This document shows positions 27,152 through 35,855 of a stretch of 64,000 bases of DNA, piece after piece; positions within the stretch are counted from its first letter, which is position 1, and each line of letters opens with the position of its first letter. This stretch comes from Alteromonas aquimaris. GTDB lineage: Bacteria; Pseudomonadota; Gammaproteobacteria; Enterobacterales; Alteromonadaceae. A program made the position numbers and the translations under genes. The notes under the pieces were generated by a model. That model was not told where the DNA came from, made no database searches, and worked only from the letters and a program-made list of their open reading frames with translations. The stretch covers positions 310,001-374,000 of the forward strand of contig NZ_JAPFRD010000011.1 of the NCBI RefSeq assembly GCF_026183695.1, given 5' to 3'.

Positions 27152-28900
27152 TTAAAGGATATTGAAGTCCCGTTGCTTTAACTGTCTTAAATACAACTTT
27201 ATTTTTCTTCCAAACATAAAATTTCTGGGGAAAGGTATTTTAAAGTATCTTACAGGAAGCTTACTTTCAGAGTTAGCCTTATGCAAAATATCGTTTAATC
27301 TGTTGTTACAATCACGGGCGCTACTTGCACTGAGCTTTAAAACATAAGTTGTTTCGTTATATCTAGCTATCTTTTCATCAGATAAAAGTTGATATTTGCA
27401 ATTTTTAATAAAATCGAAAGTAGACTCTTCATATTTTAGAAGATTTCTATCAATTCCGGTCTCTATAAGAACTAGAAAAAAATCTATCTTAGTCTTATAT
27501 AATTTTATAGCGTTACTTTTCCAACTTGAGAAACTGAGCGTACCTGATGCAATGTCGTACATCGAATTGATTTTGGAATCTTTTCGTTCCGATAGTATAT
27601 TTTTTAATGAGTAAAGTACGAAAACAAATAAAATTGCGAGAAAGATAAGCGCCGTAATTAGGGAGGCTTCTCTTAACTTGGTTAAAGATTCTGTCTTATT
27701 GAGATGGCGTATCTGTCTTTCATTAAGTTTGTTAATCAAATTTGTAAGTGCTTGGTAGGGAAATTTTTGTTCTCTTTCTAAGGATATTTCTACTGCCTTT
27801 TTAGCTATTTTTAATGCTTCAGAATAGTACTCTCTTTTTTCTAATATATTTTGTTCAATATTAAGATATCTAAGCTCCATACCCACATTTGAATAAGCAT
27901 CCTTCAATTCACTTTTTGATAGCGATAGGTAACGCTCTGCTTTATTAAAGTCTCCTTTTTTATTAAAAATGTCAGCTAGTAACATATACTCAGGTGCATA
28001 CCCTTCAAATCCGTCGTAATTTTTATTTTTCTGAATTATTAAAGCATCGTTTATTAGTACTTCAGCTTGATCCAATTTATTTGAACCAATAAGAGCCCTG
28101 GCAGTTGATATATAATTAATCACCAAAGAATAGTGATCTGCAGTTTCTCGGGAAGTCTTTATTTCTTCATATAGTAACTTTAGCGCGTCTTCACTTCTTC
28201 CAAGAGCAAGCAAAGGATGTATTTTGCATTGGGTGCTGTAATACTTCAGGTCAGAATTCTTTGCTCCCAATTCTCTTAGCATATGACAATATTGCAACGC
28301 GTCACTATGTCTACCAAGTCTGTTTAGGCTTACTGCAATATCAAAGTAAAGCGATTGTAGGGGATAGTCTATTGCTATTTCCGCATACTCAAATACGGGT
28401 GCCTTATCAAGCAGTTGGTACATTCTTACCAATGCAGAACTATCTCGAAAGTTGTTTACTTCAAATTCGACCAACCACGCCATGGAATAGCGGAATACCC
28501 TGGGCCACCTTTCCTTTTCAGCTATCGCAGCGTAACTTTCAAATTTTGCGATTTTTTCATCAATGCTTTCATCTGATTCGATATTTTTCTTAATCAAATA
28601 TTCTAGAAATATAGCTGGATAGGTCTTTTTAAGATCCTCCTCATCCTGTAGTGTTATAAAAAGCTGTTCATTTCCCATATGAGAAAATCTAATAATGCTA
28701 TTGTAAAAATATTTACCAATTGGGCTATTCTTGTCATAGATTTTCGAGTTTTCGAGCGCTTCGTAAACTTGGAAATGATCCAGTCTTAGAATCCTAGAGC
28801 GCTCATTTTCATAGCTCTCTTGGACGTTAGCATCACTGAAACTTGAGATAGTAATTAATTTAAGTAATAGGAAAAATATATATATTTTTTTATTACTCAT
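27152..28900 (-). CDS. TPR-transmembrane sensor with degenerate GGDEF remnant (paralogue B)
   Basis: 582-residue exported/membrane protein: signal peptide (about 1-24), a periplasmic helical region of TPR-like repeats (about 30-400), one transmembrane helix (about 411-432) and a cytoplasmic domain (433-582). The cytoplasmic part aligns in layout with the neighbouring paralogue. The position of the GGDEF motif reads RYNETTY (about 513-519), so diguanylate cyclase activity is not expected. The gene is clearly more AT-rich than its neighbours. It overlaps the upstream paralogue by 8 bp, so the pair is one operon arising by tandem duplication. The function is unknown; a c-di-GMP-free signalling or scaffold role is possible. 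Confidence 0.75.
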   Translation of the reverse strand: MSNKKIYIFFLLLKLITISSFSDANVQESYENERSRILRLDHFQVYEALENSKIYDKNSPIGKYFYNSIIRFSHMGNEQLFITLQDEEDLKKTYPAIFLEYLIKKNIESDESIDEKIAKFESYAAIAEKERWPRVFRYSMAWLVEFEVNNFRDSSALVRMYQLLDKAPVFEYAEIAIDYPLQSLYFDIAVSLNRLGRHSDALQYCHMLRELGAKNSDLKYYSTQCKIHPLLALGRSEDALKLLYEEIKTSRETADHYSLVINYISTARALIGSNKLDQAEVLINDALIIQKNKNYDGFEGYAPEYMLLADIFNKKGDFNKAERYLSLSKSELKDAYSNVGMELRYLNIEQNILEKREYYSEALKIAKKAVEISLEREQKFPYQALTNLINKLNERQIRHLNKTESLTKLREASLITALIFLAILFVFVLYSLKNILSERKDSKINSMYDIASGTLSFSSWKSNAIKLYKTKIDFFLVLIETGIDRNLLKYEESTFDFIKNCKYQLLSDEKIARYNETTYVLKLSASSARDCNNRLNDILHKANSESKLPVRYFKIPFPRNFMFGRKIKLYLRQLKQRDFNIL

Positions 28901-30635
28901 ATATTTTCTCTTTAAGTTTGTATTGGCATTCTTCTATTATCTTGAGAAGATTACTCCGTTCGTGAACCTGTGAAAAAGAGAATTCGTATCTGGCGGTATC
29001 GAAACTACAATCGTTGCTTGAATAATCAATACAGATACGCCGAATATGCTGTAGATGTTGATAGGCTTTACTATATTCAGTTTGTGGGAACCAAATCACA
29101 AAAGTAGTTCCACTATAACGACCTATAACACATCTCTTTCCTACATTCGATTTGATCAATGTCGCAATGTTTTTCAATTTATCCTGTTTAATTGCCATGT
29201 GTGGAAGATTGGAGACGTTAAATAGTGCTAATGAACCAAGTTTTTCTCGTGATAACTCCTTTTCAATTATGTTAAGACTGGCCCAGCTATTATAAACAGA
29301 GGTGAAAGGGTCAGCTCGGGAAAGGTACTCAAGCTGGTTCTTGGTTCGAGCCGCTTTATACACAATAATCAAACTGATGGTAAGTAAAATAGAAAGTATT
29401 ATTATTAAAGCTTTGAGAAAATTATGATTATCATTATATGATTGTTTTTTCAGGATCAAATCTTCAATATTCTGTTCATCAAGTTTCGACGAGATCTGCT
29501 TTACCTTATCCCAAGGTATAGTAGGAAGACTTGTATGGATTTGATTATATAAATTATTGAAATGCGCTAGAGCGATTTTATAGTTGCCGCTTGCCTCAGC
29601 AATCTCTCCCTGAGTGCGCAGTAACGCTCGAATATGGTATTTGCTGTTTTCCAATGACTCAATACTTTGTTCTGCATCAGAAGCAAATCGCGCGGCTTCT
29701 TCAGGGTTACCGTGTTTTAGATATACCTGTGCGAGTAAAAGTGAGATATTAAAGATGTCTTTTGCAGGTGGTGTGCCGGAAGCATTAAGCCGTTCATAAG
29801 CCTTTAAAGCAGCTTCTCTCGCCTCTTCCAATCGTTCTGTACCAAGCAGGGCTTCTGCGTGTAACCTCAATATAGTTAACGCATCAACATTATATTCGGA
29901 GGCGGTTAACAGCGGAAGCAGTATCTGCAACGAGGCTAAGGCGGTATCGTGCTGGCCTAATCTAATCTGCGCCCGGATTTCACACAACTTTCCCTGTAGC
30001 ATTATCTCACTGGCTTCAGGCTGGGGAACTGCGATTTGCTGGCAGTAATCAAGTGACTTCTGATATTCACCCAAATAGTAAAGGGTCGCCGCCATATCCT
30101 GTCGCATAAGGACTAATGGATATTCAAAGTGGGTCCCGTTAAGCGCAATATCAGGCGCAAAGTCAATTTCTTCATACAGTCGAAATAGCGCGTGGCCGTA
30201 ATTACCTGTCGCCATTTCCAATTCTACCAGTAAAGCCGTGAGCCAGCGTACCAGGCGTGCCCAGCCTTCCGCTTCAGCGTGAGACAGCAGCGTTTCAAGC
30301 GCTGTGATTTTTTCCGCTTCACTGCTATTGCTTAAGTAAGTTGTCAACACCTGATGTTCAGCGTGCAGATCTGGAAAGTCATTTTCCAACGTATTGATAT
30401 CCTGCACAGTGAGAGGGGCTCCCAGCTGCTTATTGTAAAGCGAGACAATGGAGAAGCGGAAATACCGACCCAGAAGTGTAGTTGAATCAAAGGGGGCTAA
30501 TTCTTTTTCGGCTAACTCGCCTGCTTGTACAGCATGCGCAAAAAGTTGCAGACGCTTAGTCACATATGTCTGTTTTTCAGCAGCAAAAATCGAAATAGAA
30601 AAGAATAATGAAAAAAATAAAACGAGACAGCGCAT
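28893..30635 (-). CDS. TPR-transmembrane sensor with degenerate GGDEF domain (paralogue A)
   Basis: 580-residue protein with a signal peptide (MRCLVLFFSLFFSISIFAA), a periplasmic TPR-like region (about 50-395), a transmembrane helix (about 405-426) and a C-terminal GGDEF-like domain (about 440-575). The domain keeps the scaffold (RADPFTSVYNSWASL, then LALFNVSN, then IGRYSGTTFVIWFP). The active-site loop is SGTTF instead of GGDEF, and the metal-binding Asp of the IDID strand is Asn. It should therefore be catalytically dead. First gene of a two-gene leftward unit with its paralogue. Confidence 0.8.
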   Translation of the reverse strand: MRCLVLFFSLFFSISIFAAEKQTYVTKRLQLFAHAVQAGELAEKELAPFDSTTLLGRYFRFSIVSLYNKQLGAPLTVQDINTLENDFPDLHAEHQVLTTYLSNSSEAEKITALETLLSHAEAEGWARLVRWLTALLVELEMATGNYGHALFRLYEEIDFAPDIALNGTHFEYPLVLMRQDMAATLYYLGEYQKSLDYCQQIAVPQPEASEIMLQGKLCEIRAQIRLGQHDTALASLQILLPLLTASEYNVDALTILRLHAEALLGTERLEEAREAALKAYERLNASGTPPAKDIFNISLLLAQVYLKHGNPEEAARFASDAEQSIESLENSKYHIRALLRTQGEIAEASGNYKIALAHFNNLYNQIHTSLPTIPWDKVKQISSKLDEQNIEDLILKKQSYNDNHNFLKALIIILSILLTISLIIVYKAARTKNQLEYLSRADPFTSVYNSWASLNIIEKELSREKLGSLALFNVSNLPHMAIKQDKLKNIATLIKSNVGKRCVIGRYSGTTFVIWFPQTEYSKAYQHLQHIRRICIDYSSNDCSFDTARYEFSFSQVHERSNLLKIIEECQYKLKEKIYE

Positions 30636-31180
30636 GTTAATTATTGTTATCGGCCAAGGCTGAAATATAACGCGGCTCCTGCAAGATTAATAGTGCAAAT
30701 GCCATGGGTAAAGCTATATAATCAAACGTACATTGCCGCTCAGAGGCACTAAAGCTGAAATCATTTTATTGGTTTGTGAATTGTCGTAAAAACATATCTA
30801 CAACCAGTCAATCTAAACAGATTATTATTCTATTGCTGTCATCTCTTTTAACATGGAAGTCGTAGATAGCGTTGAGCTTGATGATCTTATTCATTCGGGG
30901 CTTGCTGTGGCTAACCTTACAGTGTGAGCTGGTAGCGTGTTCTTTCTGTCGGACTTTTGCTTTATCGACGGGCGTGTTTTAATCCGACTACGAGCCAGTT
31001 ATCTCCACAGTTTTTCGGTAGAAACGTTAGCACGTTGACCAGCAGTGGCAAAAGCTTTATAAACCACTGTTTCGGGTTGTAGGATATCTATTCGCCCACT
31101 TTCTAGATACTATCAGCTGTTCAGCTAATTTATTTATTAGATCTACAGTGATTATTTGTTTTTTACCAATAGGATAGCGT
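30636..31180. other. Gap with no recognised feature
   Basis: 545 bp between divergent genes. The longest ORFs are about 25 codons and unconvincing. It should carry the promoters for the TPR sensor pair and the RsbQ-like gene; I found no clear hexamers or repeats. Confidence 0.5.
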
Positions 31181-31984
31181 ATGAGTGTTCAACGTCGTAA
31201 CAATGTCAAAGTCATGGGTAAAGGAACAGAAACCATCGTTTTTGCGCATGGCTTTGGTTGTGATCAGAATATGTGGAAATATTTGGTGCCATCTTATGAA
31301 GATCGTTACAAGATTGTGTTGTTTGATTTGGTCGGGAGTGGAAAATCCGATTTATCTGCTTATGATTTTGATAAATACGCGAGCTTGCAAGGATTCGCAA
31401 ACGATCTTATTGAGATCATTGAGGAATTTAGCGACGGCCCGGTCATTTTTGTAGGTCATTCTGTGAGTGCCACCATAGGAATGCTAGCTTCAGTTGATCA
31501 CCCGGACAAATTTAAATGCCAAATAATGGTCGGTCCCTCTCCCTCTTATATCAATGATGGAGATTATATAGGAGGCTTTTCTCAGGCAGATATAGATGAA
31601 TTGTGCAATATGATTGACAGCAATTATCTGGGATGGGCAAGCAATATGGCTCCAGCTATTATGGGACCTCCCGATCAACCTGAATTAGCTGAAGAATTAG
31701 AAAATAGTTTTTGTAGAACCGATCCTGCTATTGCTAAACATTTTGCTCGGGTTACTTTTCTTTCCGATCATCGCGATGCGGTGGCAAAAAGCCAGCCTCC
31801 TGCGTTAATTTTGCAGTGTAGCGATGATTTTATTGCCCCGCGTACGGTGGGTGAATACATGCTCCAAAATATGCCAGACGCAAAAATGGTAATTATTGAA
31901 AATGTGGGTCATTGTCCGCATTTAAGCGCACCCCATGCCAGCATTGATGCCATAGATGAGTTTTTAAATGAACGCTTTATGTAG
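31181..31984 (+). CDS. RsbQ/KAI2-like alpha/beta hydrolase
   Basis: 267-residue cytoplasmic alpha/beta hydrolase of the RsbQ branch, which also includes plant KAI2/D14 receptors. The catalytic triad is Ser94 in GHSVSA, Asp215 or Asp216 in CSDDF, and His244 in GHCPHLSAP. The N-terminal FAHGFGCDQNMWKYL provides the oxyanion hole. RsbQ in Bacillus subtilis works with the PAS-domain phosphatase RsbP to report energy stress. Here the gene is 9 bp upstream of a histidine kinase whose first PAS domain resembles RsbP-type PAS. It is likely that this hydrolase makes or hands over a hydrophobic ligand to that kinase. Confidence 0.88.
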   Translation: MSVQRRNNVKVMGKGTETIVFAHGFGCDQNMWKYLVPSYEDRYKIVLFDLVGSGKSDLSAYDFDKYASLQGFANDLIEIIEEFSDGPVIFVGHSVSATIGMLASVDHPDKFKCQIMVGPSPSYINDGDYIGGFSQADIDELCNMIDSNYLGWASNMAPAIMGPPDQPELAEELENSFCRTDPAIAKHFARVTFLSDHRDAVAKSQPPALILQCSDDFIAPRTVGEYMLQNMPDAKMVIIENVGHCPHLSAPHASIDAIDEFLNERFM

Positions 31985-31993
31985 TTTGTTTTA

Positions 31994-33961
31994 ATGACCG
32001 AGCTCCCGGATCTTTCTTCTTGCTTTGAAAACGCTGCTTGTGGTCTCGTAGTTACGGCCGAGGATGGCACGATTCTGCGCGTTAATGCTACTTTTGCAAA
32101 CTGGTTGGGATACGGTAGCGCAGAACTTATTCAGCACAAGAAAATACAGGATTTGTTCACCATCGGTGGACGATTCTTTCATCATACCCATTGGGCTCCA
32201 CTGCTACATATGCAAGGCTCAGTGGCAGAAGTCCAGATAGATTTAAAAGCGCATGATAATCGAATTGTCCCTATGCTAGTGAATGCGTTACGAAAAACGC
32301 ACCAGGGGCAGACCTTTGATCGCTTAGCTTTTTTCGTGGTCAATGACAGAAAAAAATTTGAACAAGAACTGGTTTCAGCGCGACTCAAGATAGAAGCCTC
32401 CTTATCTTCATTACGCAAGACCCAGGATGAACTAAAACGGAATCAAGACGTTTTAAGCCTGGCCATGCATAGTGCGAAAATGGCAAGTTGGACGTTGGAT
32501 ATTAATGCAGCAAAGGTGGAATGGAATAGCGAGCTCCAGTCTTTGCTGGGATTTGATGAAGAAAGTTGTTGGCTGACCAAAGAAGACTTCTATCGCTTAA
32601 TTCATCCTGATGACAGGCTACTCTTCGATGAGCAATTAAATCAGGCCATTGAAGACGGAGAAAACTATACGCTTGAATGCAGATTGAAAAATTCTATAAA
32701 CCTATGGGTCGACATGGAGATAAGCGGGCACGTAATGGTGTCTGCACAGGGAGAGACTCAGTCGGTGTATGGAATTTGCATGGACGTATCAGAACGTAAG
32801 GCTCGCTTGAGAGAGCTTTCTGAATTAAATAAAAAGTTATCCTCAAGTGACCGTCGAAAAAGTGAGTTTTTGGCAACACTCAGTCATGAACTTAGAAATC
32901 CATTGGCCCCTATCCGAAATGTGTTAGAAATTATGCGGGTTAAAGAGGATGATGGAGAGGTATTGAAAAGATCTCGTCAGGTCATCGAACGGCATGTTAC
33001 CCATATGACGCGGCTCATCGAGGATCTGATGGACATTTCCAGGGTCTCTCATAATCGAATTAAACTACGTAAACAAACAATAGATATTCTTCCCTCCATT
33101 CAATGCGCAGTTGAGGAAACTACGCCGTTAATTTCTGCGAGTGGGCACACACTATCGGTTAACAAGCCGGAGGAATCTATTTACATTAATGCAGACGCCA
33201 CCCGCATCGTACAAATTTTTTCGAACCTGCTAAATAACGCGGCAAAATATACCCCTGCGGGGGGGGCTATAGAAATCATTATCACCCACCAGGAAGGACA
33301 GGCGGTCATTGTTATAAAAGATTCGGGTATAGGCATTCCTGCCAACGAACTGGCTAATATTTTTACCATGTTCTCCCAGCTTTCACCTGCTCTAGAGCGC
33401 GCCCAGGGCGGGCTGGGTATCGGATTAGCGCTGGTTAATCATTTGGTAAAGTTGCATGGTGGTGAAATAGAGGTAACTAGCGAAGGTCACAATAAGGGCA
33501 GTCAATTTATTGTCAAATTGCCCACGGTACAAAATATTGCCGATGAAACCGTCGTCTCTTCAATGGCTACACAGCCACAAACAACTAAGGATCCTAAACA
33601 TCGTATTCTGGTGATCGATGATAATGAAGATACGGCAGAGAGCTTAGCCGAACTCTTAGAGTATAATGGCCATATTACCTGTACCGCTTTTGATGGAAAT
33701 TCCGGTGTAAAGTTAGCAAACGAGTTTTTCCCAGATATCATTTTGTCAGATATTGGTTTACCAGATATTTCAGGTTATGAGGTAGCCAAGAGGGTACGTG
33801 AAGGATTAGCAGACGCGAATATCTATCTTGTTGCAATAACAGGGTGGGGACAGAAAAAAGATAAGCTTATGGCTAAAGAATCCGGCTTTAATCACCACAT
33901 TACAAAACCGGTGGATTTCACAGAACTAAAACGAATATTGGCGGAGGTTCCGAAAGATTAG
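31994..33961 (+). CDS. PAS-PAS hybrid histidine kinase, partner of the RsbQ-like hydrolase
   Basis: 655-residue cytoplasmic hybrid sensor kinase without transmembrane helices. PAS-1 (about 5-120) has GGRFFHHTHWAPLLHMQG, the pattern seen in PAS domains paired with RsbQ-like hydrolases. A coiled linker (about 120-150) and PAS-2/PAC (about 155-265) follow. HisKA has His298 in LSHELRNPL. HATPase_c has the N box NLLNNAAKYTP, then GIGIP and GLGIGLAL. The C-terminal receiver (about 535-652) has Asp586 in LSDIGLP. No output domain is attached, so it must pass phosphate to an unlinked protein or act by receiver state. It is co-transcribed with the hydrolase gene. Confidence 0.93.
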   Translation: MTELPDLSSCFENAACGLVVTAEDGTILRVNATFANWLGYGSAELIQHKKIQDLFTIGGRFFHHTHWAPLLHMQGSVAEVQIDLKAHDNRIVPMLVNALRKTHQGQTFDRLAFFVVNDRKKFEQELVSARLKIEASLSSLRKTQDELKRNQDVLSLAMHSAKMASWTLDINAAKVEWNSELQSLLGFDEESCWLTKEDFYRLIHPDDRLLFDEQLNQAIEDGENYTLECRLKNSINLWVDMEISGHVMVSAQGETQSVYGICMDVSERKARLRELSELNKKLSSSDRRKSEFLATLSHELRNPLAPIRNVLEIMRVKEDDGEVLKRSRQVIERHVTHMTRLIEDLMDISRVSHNRIKLRKQTIDILPSIQCAVEETTPLISASGHTLSVNKPEESIYINADATRIVQIFSNLLNNAAKYTPAGGAIEIIITHQEGQAVIVIKDSGIGIPANELANIFTMFSQLSPALERAQGGLGIGLALVNHLVKLHGGEIEVTSEGHNKGSQFIVKLPTVQNIADETVVSSMATQPQTTKDPKHRILVIDDNEDTAESLAELLEYNGHITCTAFDGNSGVKLANEFFPDIILSDIGLPDISGYEVAKRVREGLADANIYLVAITGWGQKKDKLMAKESGFNHHITKPVDFTELKRILAEVPKD

Positions 33962-34284
33962 CTCCTGCTTAATTCCTTTTGCCTCGCGGACTCTATAACT
34001 GTCATTCGAGAATACGGAAAAATGCTTCTTTTAGTGGTAGTGGTACATCCATCACATCGTTTCACTAAAATGTCAGCTTCCCATGATATAAAGATCTGAG
34101 AAAGGATTTGTTGGTGGTGTAACATTCAAGACCACGTACTTTTTACATTTATTGTAAAACGTGGAATATACACAGCGAGGGTAGATACCGCTTGAATATA
34201 CCACTTTTCCTGCGATCAAAATTGTGAGATTTTGAAAAATACCGCATAATAGCCAACCTCAAATCATCGGAAAAAGTTAAGTTT
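33962..34284. other. Intergenic region upstream of dnaB
   Basis: 323 bp. It contains the dyad described at 34132-34164. The longest ORF is about 25 codons and unconvincing. Confidence 0.5.
34132..34164. repeat. Inverted repeat upstream of dnaB
   Basis: Outer arms CCACG/CGTGG and inner arms TTTTACA/TGTAAAA form a bulged stem-loop or a dyad operator. It lies between the hybrid kinase gene and dnaB. No T tract follows. Function unknown. Confidence 0.5.
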
Positions 34285-35676
34285 GTGAAAGTTGTTCCTG
34301 CGTCAGGCACTGACAAAAATATAGAAAAGTTGAAAGTTCCCCCTCACAGCATTGAGGCGGAGCAGTCTGTGCTTGGCAGTATGCTTATCGATCCCGACAG
34401 CTGGGACAAGGTGGCCGAACTGGTTACCGAGAATGACTTTTACAATCGCTCTCATCAAATTATCTTCAAATCTATTTTGCGCTTATTGTCGCAGAATATG
34501 CCTGTCGATCTGATCACCGTTTCTGAAGAATTAGAAAATCATGACCAGTTGGATGACGCCGGTGGTTTTGCTTATTTGGGTGAATTAGCGAAGAACACGC
34601 CTAGCTCGGCAAATGTAACGGCCTATGCGCGTATTATTGCCGAGCGAGCGATTACGCGTGAATTAATAGGCGTGGCCCATGAAATCGCCGAAATAGGCTA
34701 CAACCCAGAAGGGCGCGAAAGTGCTGATATTCTGGATTTCGCAGAAAGTAAGGTCTTCGAAATAGCGGAAAAGCGCACAGGTGAGAATGAAGGCCCTCGC
34801 AACGTCGAATCCGTGTTAGGCAAAACCATCGACCGTCTCGAAGCATTAATTAAAACGAATAAAGAAGTCACTGGGGTTACCACAGGTTTTACTGATTTGG
34901 ATAAAAAGACCAGTGGGTTACAACCCTCTGATTTAATCATCGTTGCTGCACGTCCCTCCATGGGTAAAACAACCTTCGCCATGAACTTGTGTGAAAATGC
35001 CATGATGGCAGAAGAAAAGCCGGTCCTGGTATTCAGCCTTGAGATGCCTTCTGAACAAATTATGATGCGTATGCTGGCGTCGTTAAGCAGGGTGGATCAA
35101 ACCAAAATTCGTACCGCGCAGCTGGACGATGAAGATTGGGCACGCATTTCCAACACCATGGCGATGCTTAAAGACAAAGACAATTTATTTGTTGATGACT
35201 CATCAGGGCTCACGCCTATGGACGTGCGTAGCCGCGCGCGAAAACTGGCCAGAGAGCGGGGAGGGATCAGTCTGATAATGGTCGATTATCTTCAGCTGAT
35301 GCGGGTGCCATCGTTAAGTGATAATCGTACGCTGGAAATTGCTGAAATCTCGCGTTCACTTAAGGCCCTGGCGAAAGAGTTGGAAGTGCCAGTTGTTGCA
35401 CTATCGCAGTTAAACAGGAGTCTGGAGCAGCGTGCAGACAAACGCCCGGTTAATTCTGATTTGAGAGAATCTGGTTCAATCGAGCAGGACGCGGATTTGA
35501 TCATGTTCATTTATCGTGATGAGGTCTATCACGAAAACAGTGAAGAAAAAGGTGTCGCAGAAATCATCATCGGTAAACAGCGTAATGGCCCAATAGGTAC
35601 GTCGAGACTGACGTTCCAGGGGCAGTTTTCTCGTTTCGACAACTATGCGGGTCCTACCTATTCCGACGATTATTAA
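34285..35676 (+). CDS. dnaB: Replicative DNA helicase DnaB
   Basis: 463-residue hexameric 5'-3' helicase of the replication fork. The N-terminal domain (about 15-120) begins PPHSIEAEQSVLGSMLIDP. The RecA-like motor has Walker A PSMGKTT (about residue 230), Walker B LIMVDYLQLM and the DLRESGSIEQDADLIMFI stretch. The start is GTG. No intein interrupts it. It stands apart from rplI by a block of regulatory genes. Confidence 0.98.
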   Translation: MKVVPASGTDKNIEKLKVPPHSIEAEQSVLGSMLIDPDSWDKVAELVTENDFYNRSHQIIFKSILRLLSQNMPVDLITVSEELENHDQLDDAGGFAYLGELAKNTPSSANVTAYARIIAERAITRELIGVAHEIAEIGYNPEGRESADILDFAESKVFEIAEKRTGENEGPRNVESVLGKTIDRLEALIKTNKEVTGVTTGFTDLDKKTSGLQPSDLIIVAARPSMGKTTFAMNLCENAMMAEEKPVLVFSLEMPSEQIMMRMLASLSRVDQTKIRTAQLDDEDWARISNTMAMLKDKDNLFVDDSSGLTPMDVRSRARKLARERGGISLIMVDYLQLMRVPSLSDNRTLEIAEISRSLKALAKELEVPVVALSQLNRSLEQRADKRPVNSDLRESGSIEQDADLIMFIYRDEVYHENSEEKGVAEIIIGKQRNGPIGTSRLTFQGQFSRFDNYAGPTYSDDY

Positions 35677-35855
35677 CTGATTTTTAGGTTCAGGTATCCA
35701 GATGCATGCCGATACTACTTATTCAATTACCTGAATTTTGACACCAAAAAGGGAAAGGAAAACGGATGTAACTCCCAGCTTCCACACACTATTCAAGCAT
35801 GTGTTGGAAAGGTTAAAGAGGACAGAATTATTCACTTTTAACATGGGAATCGGCT

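Noticed and set aside
35690-35740. Separated TTCAGGTA / TACCTGAA inverted arms after dnaB
   Set aside because: Short arms more than 30 bp apart and no T tract; could be chance.
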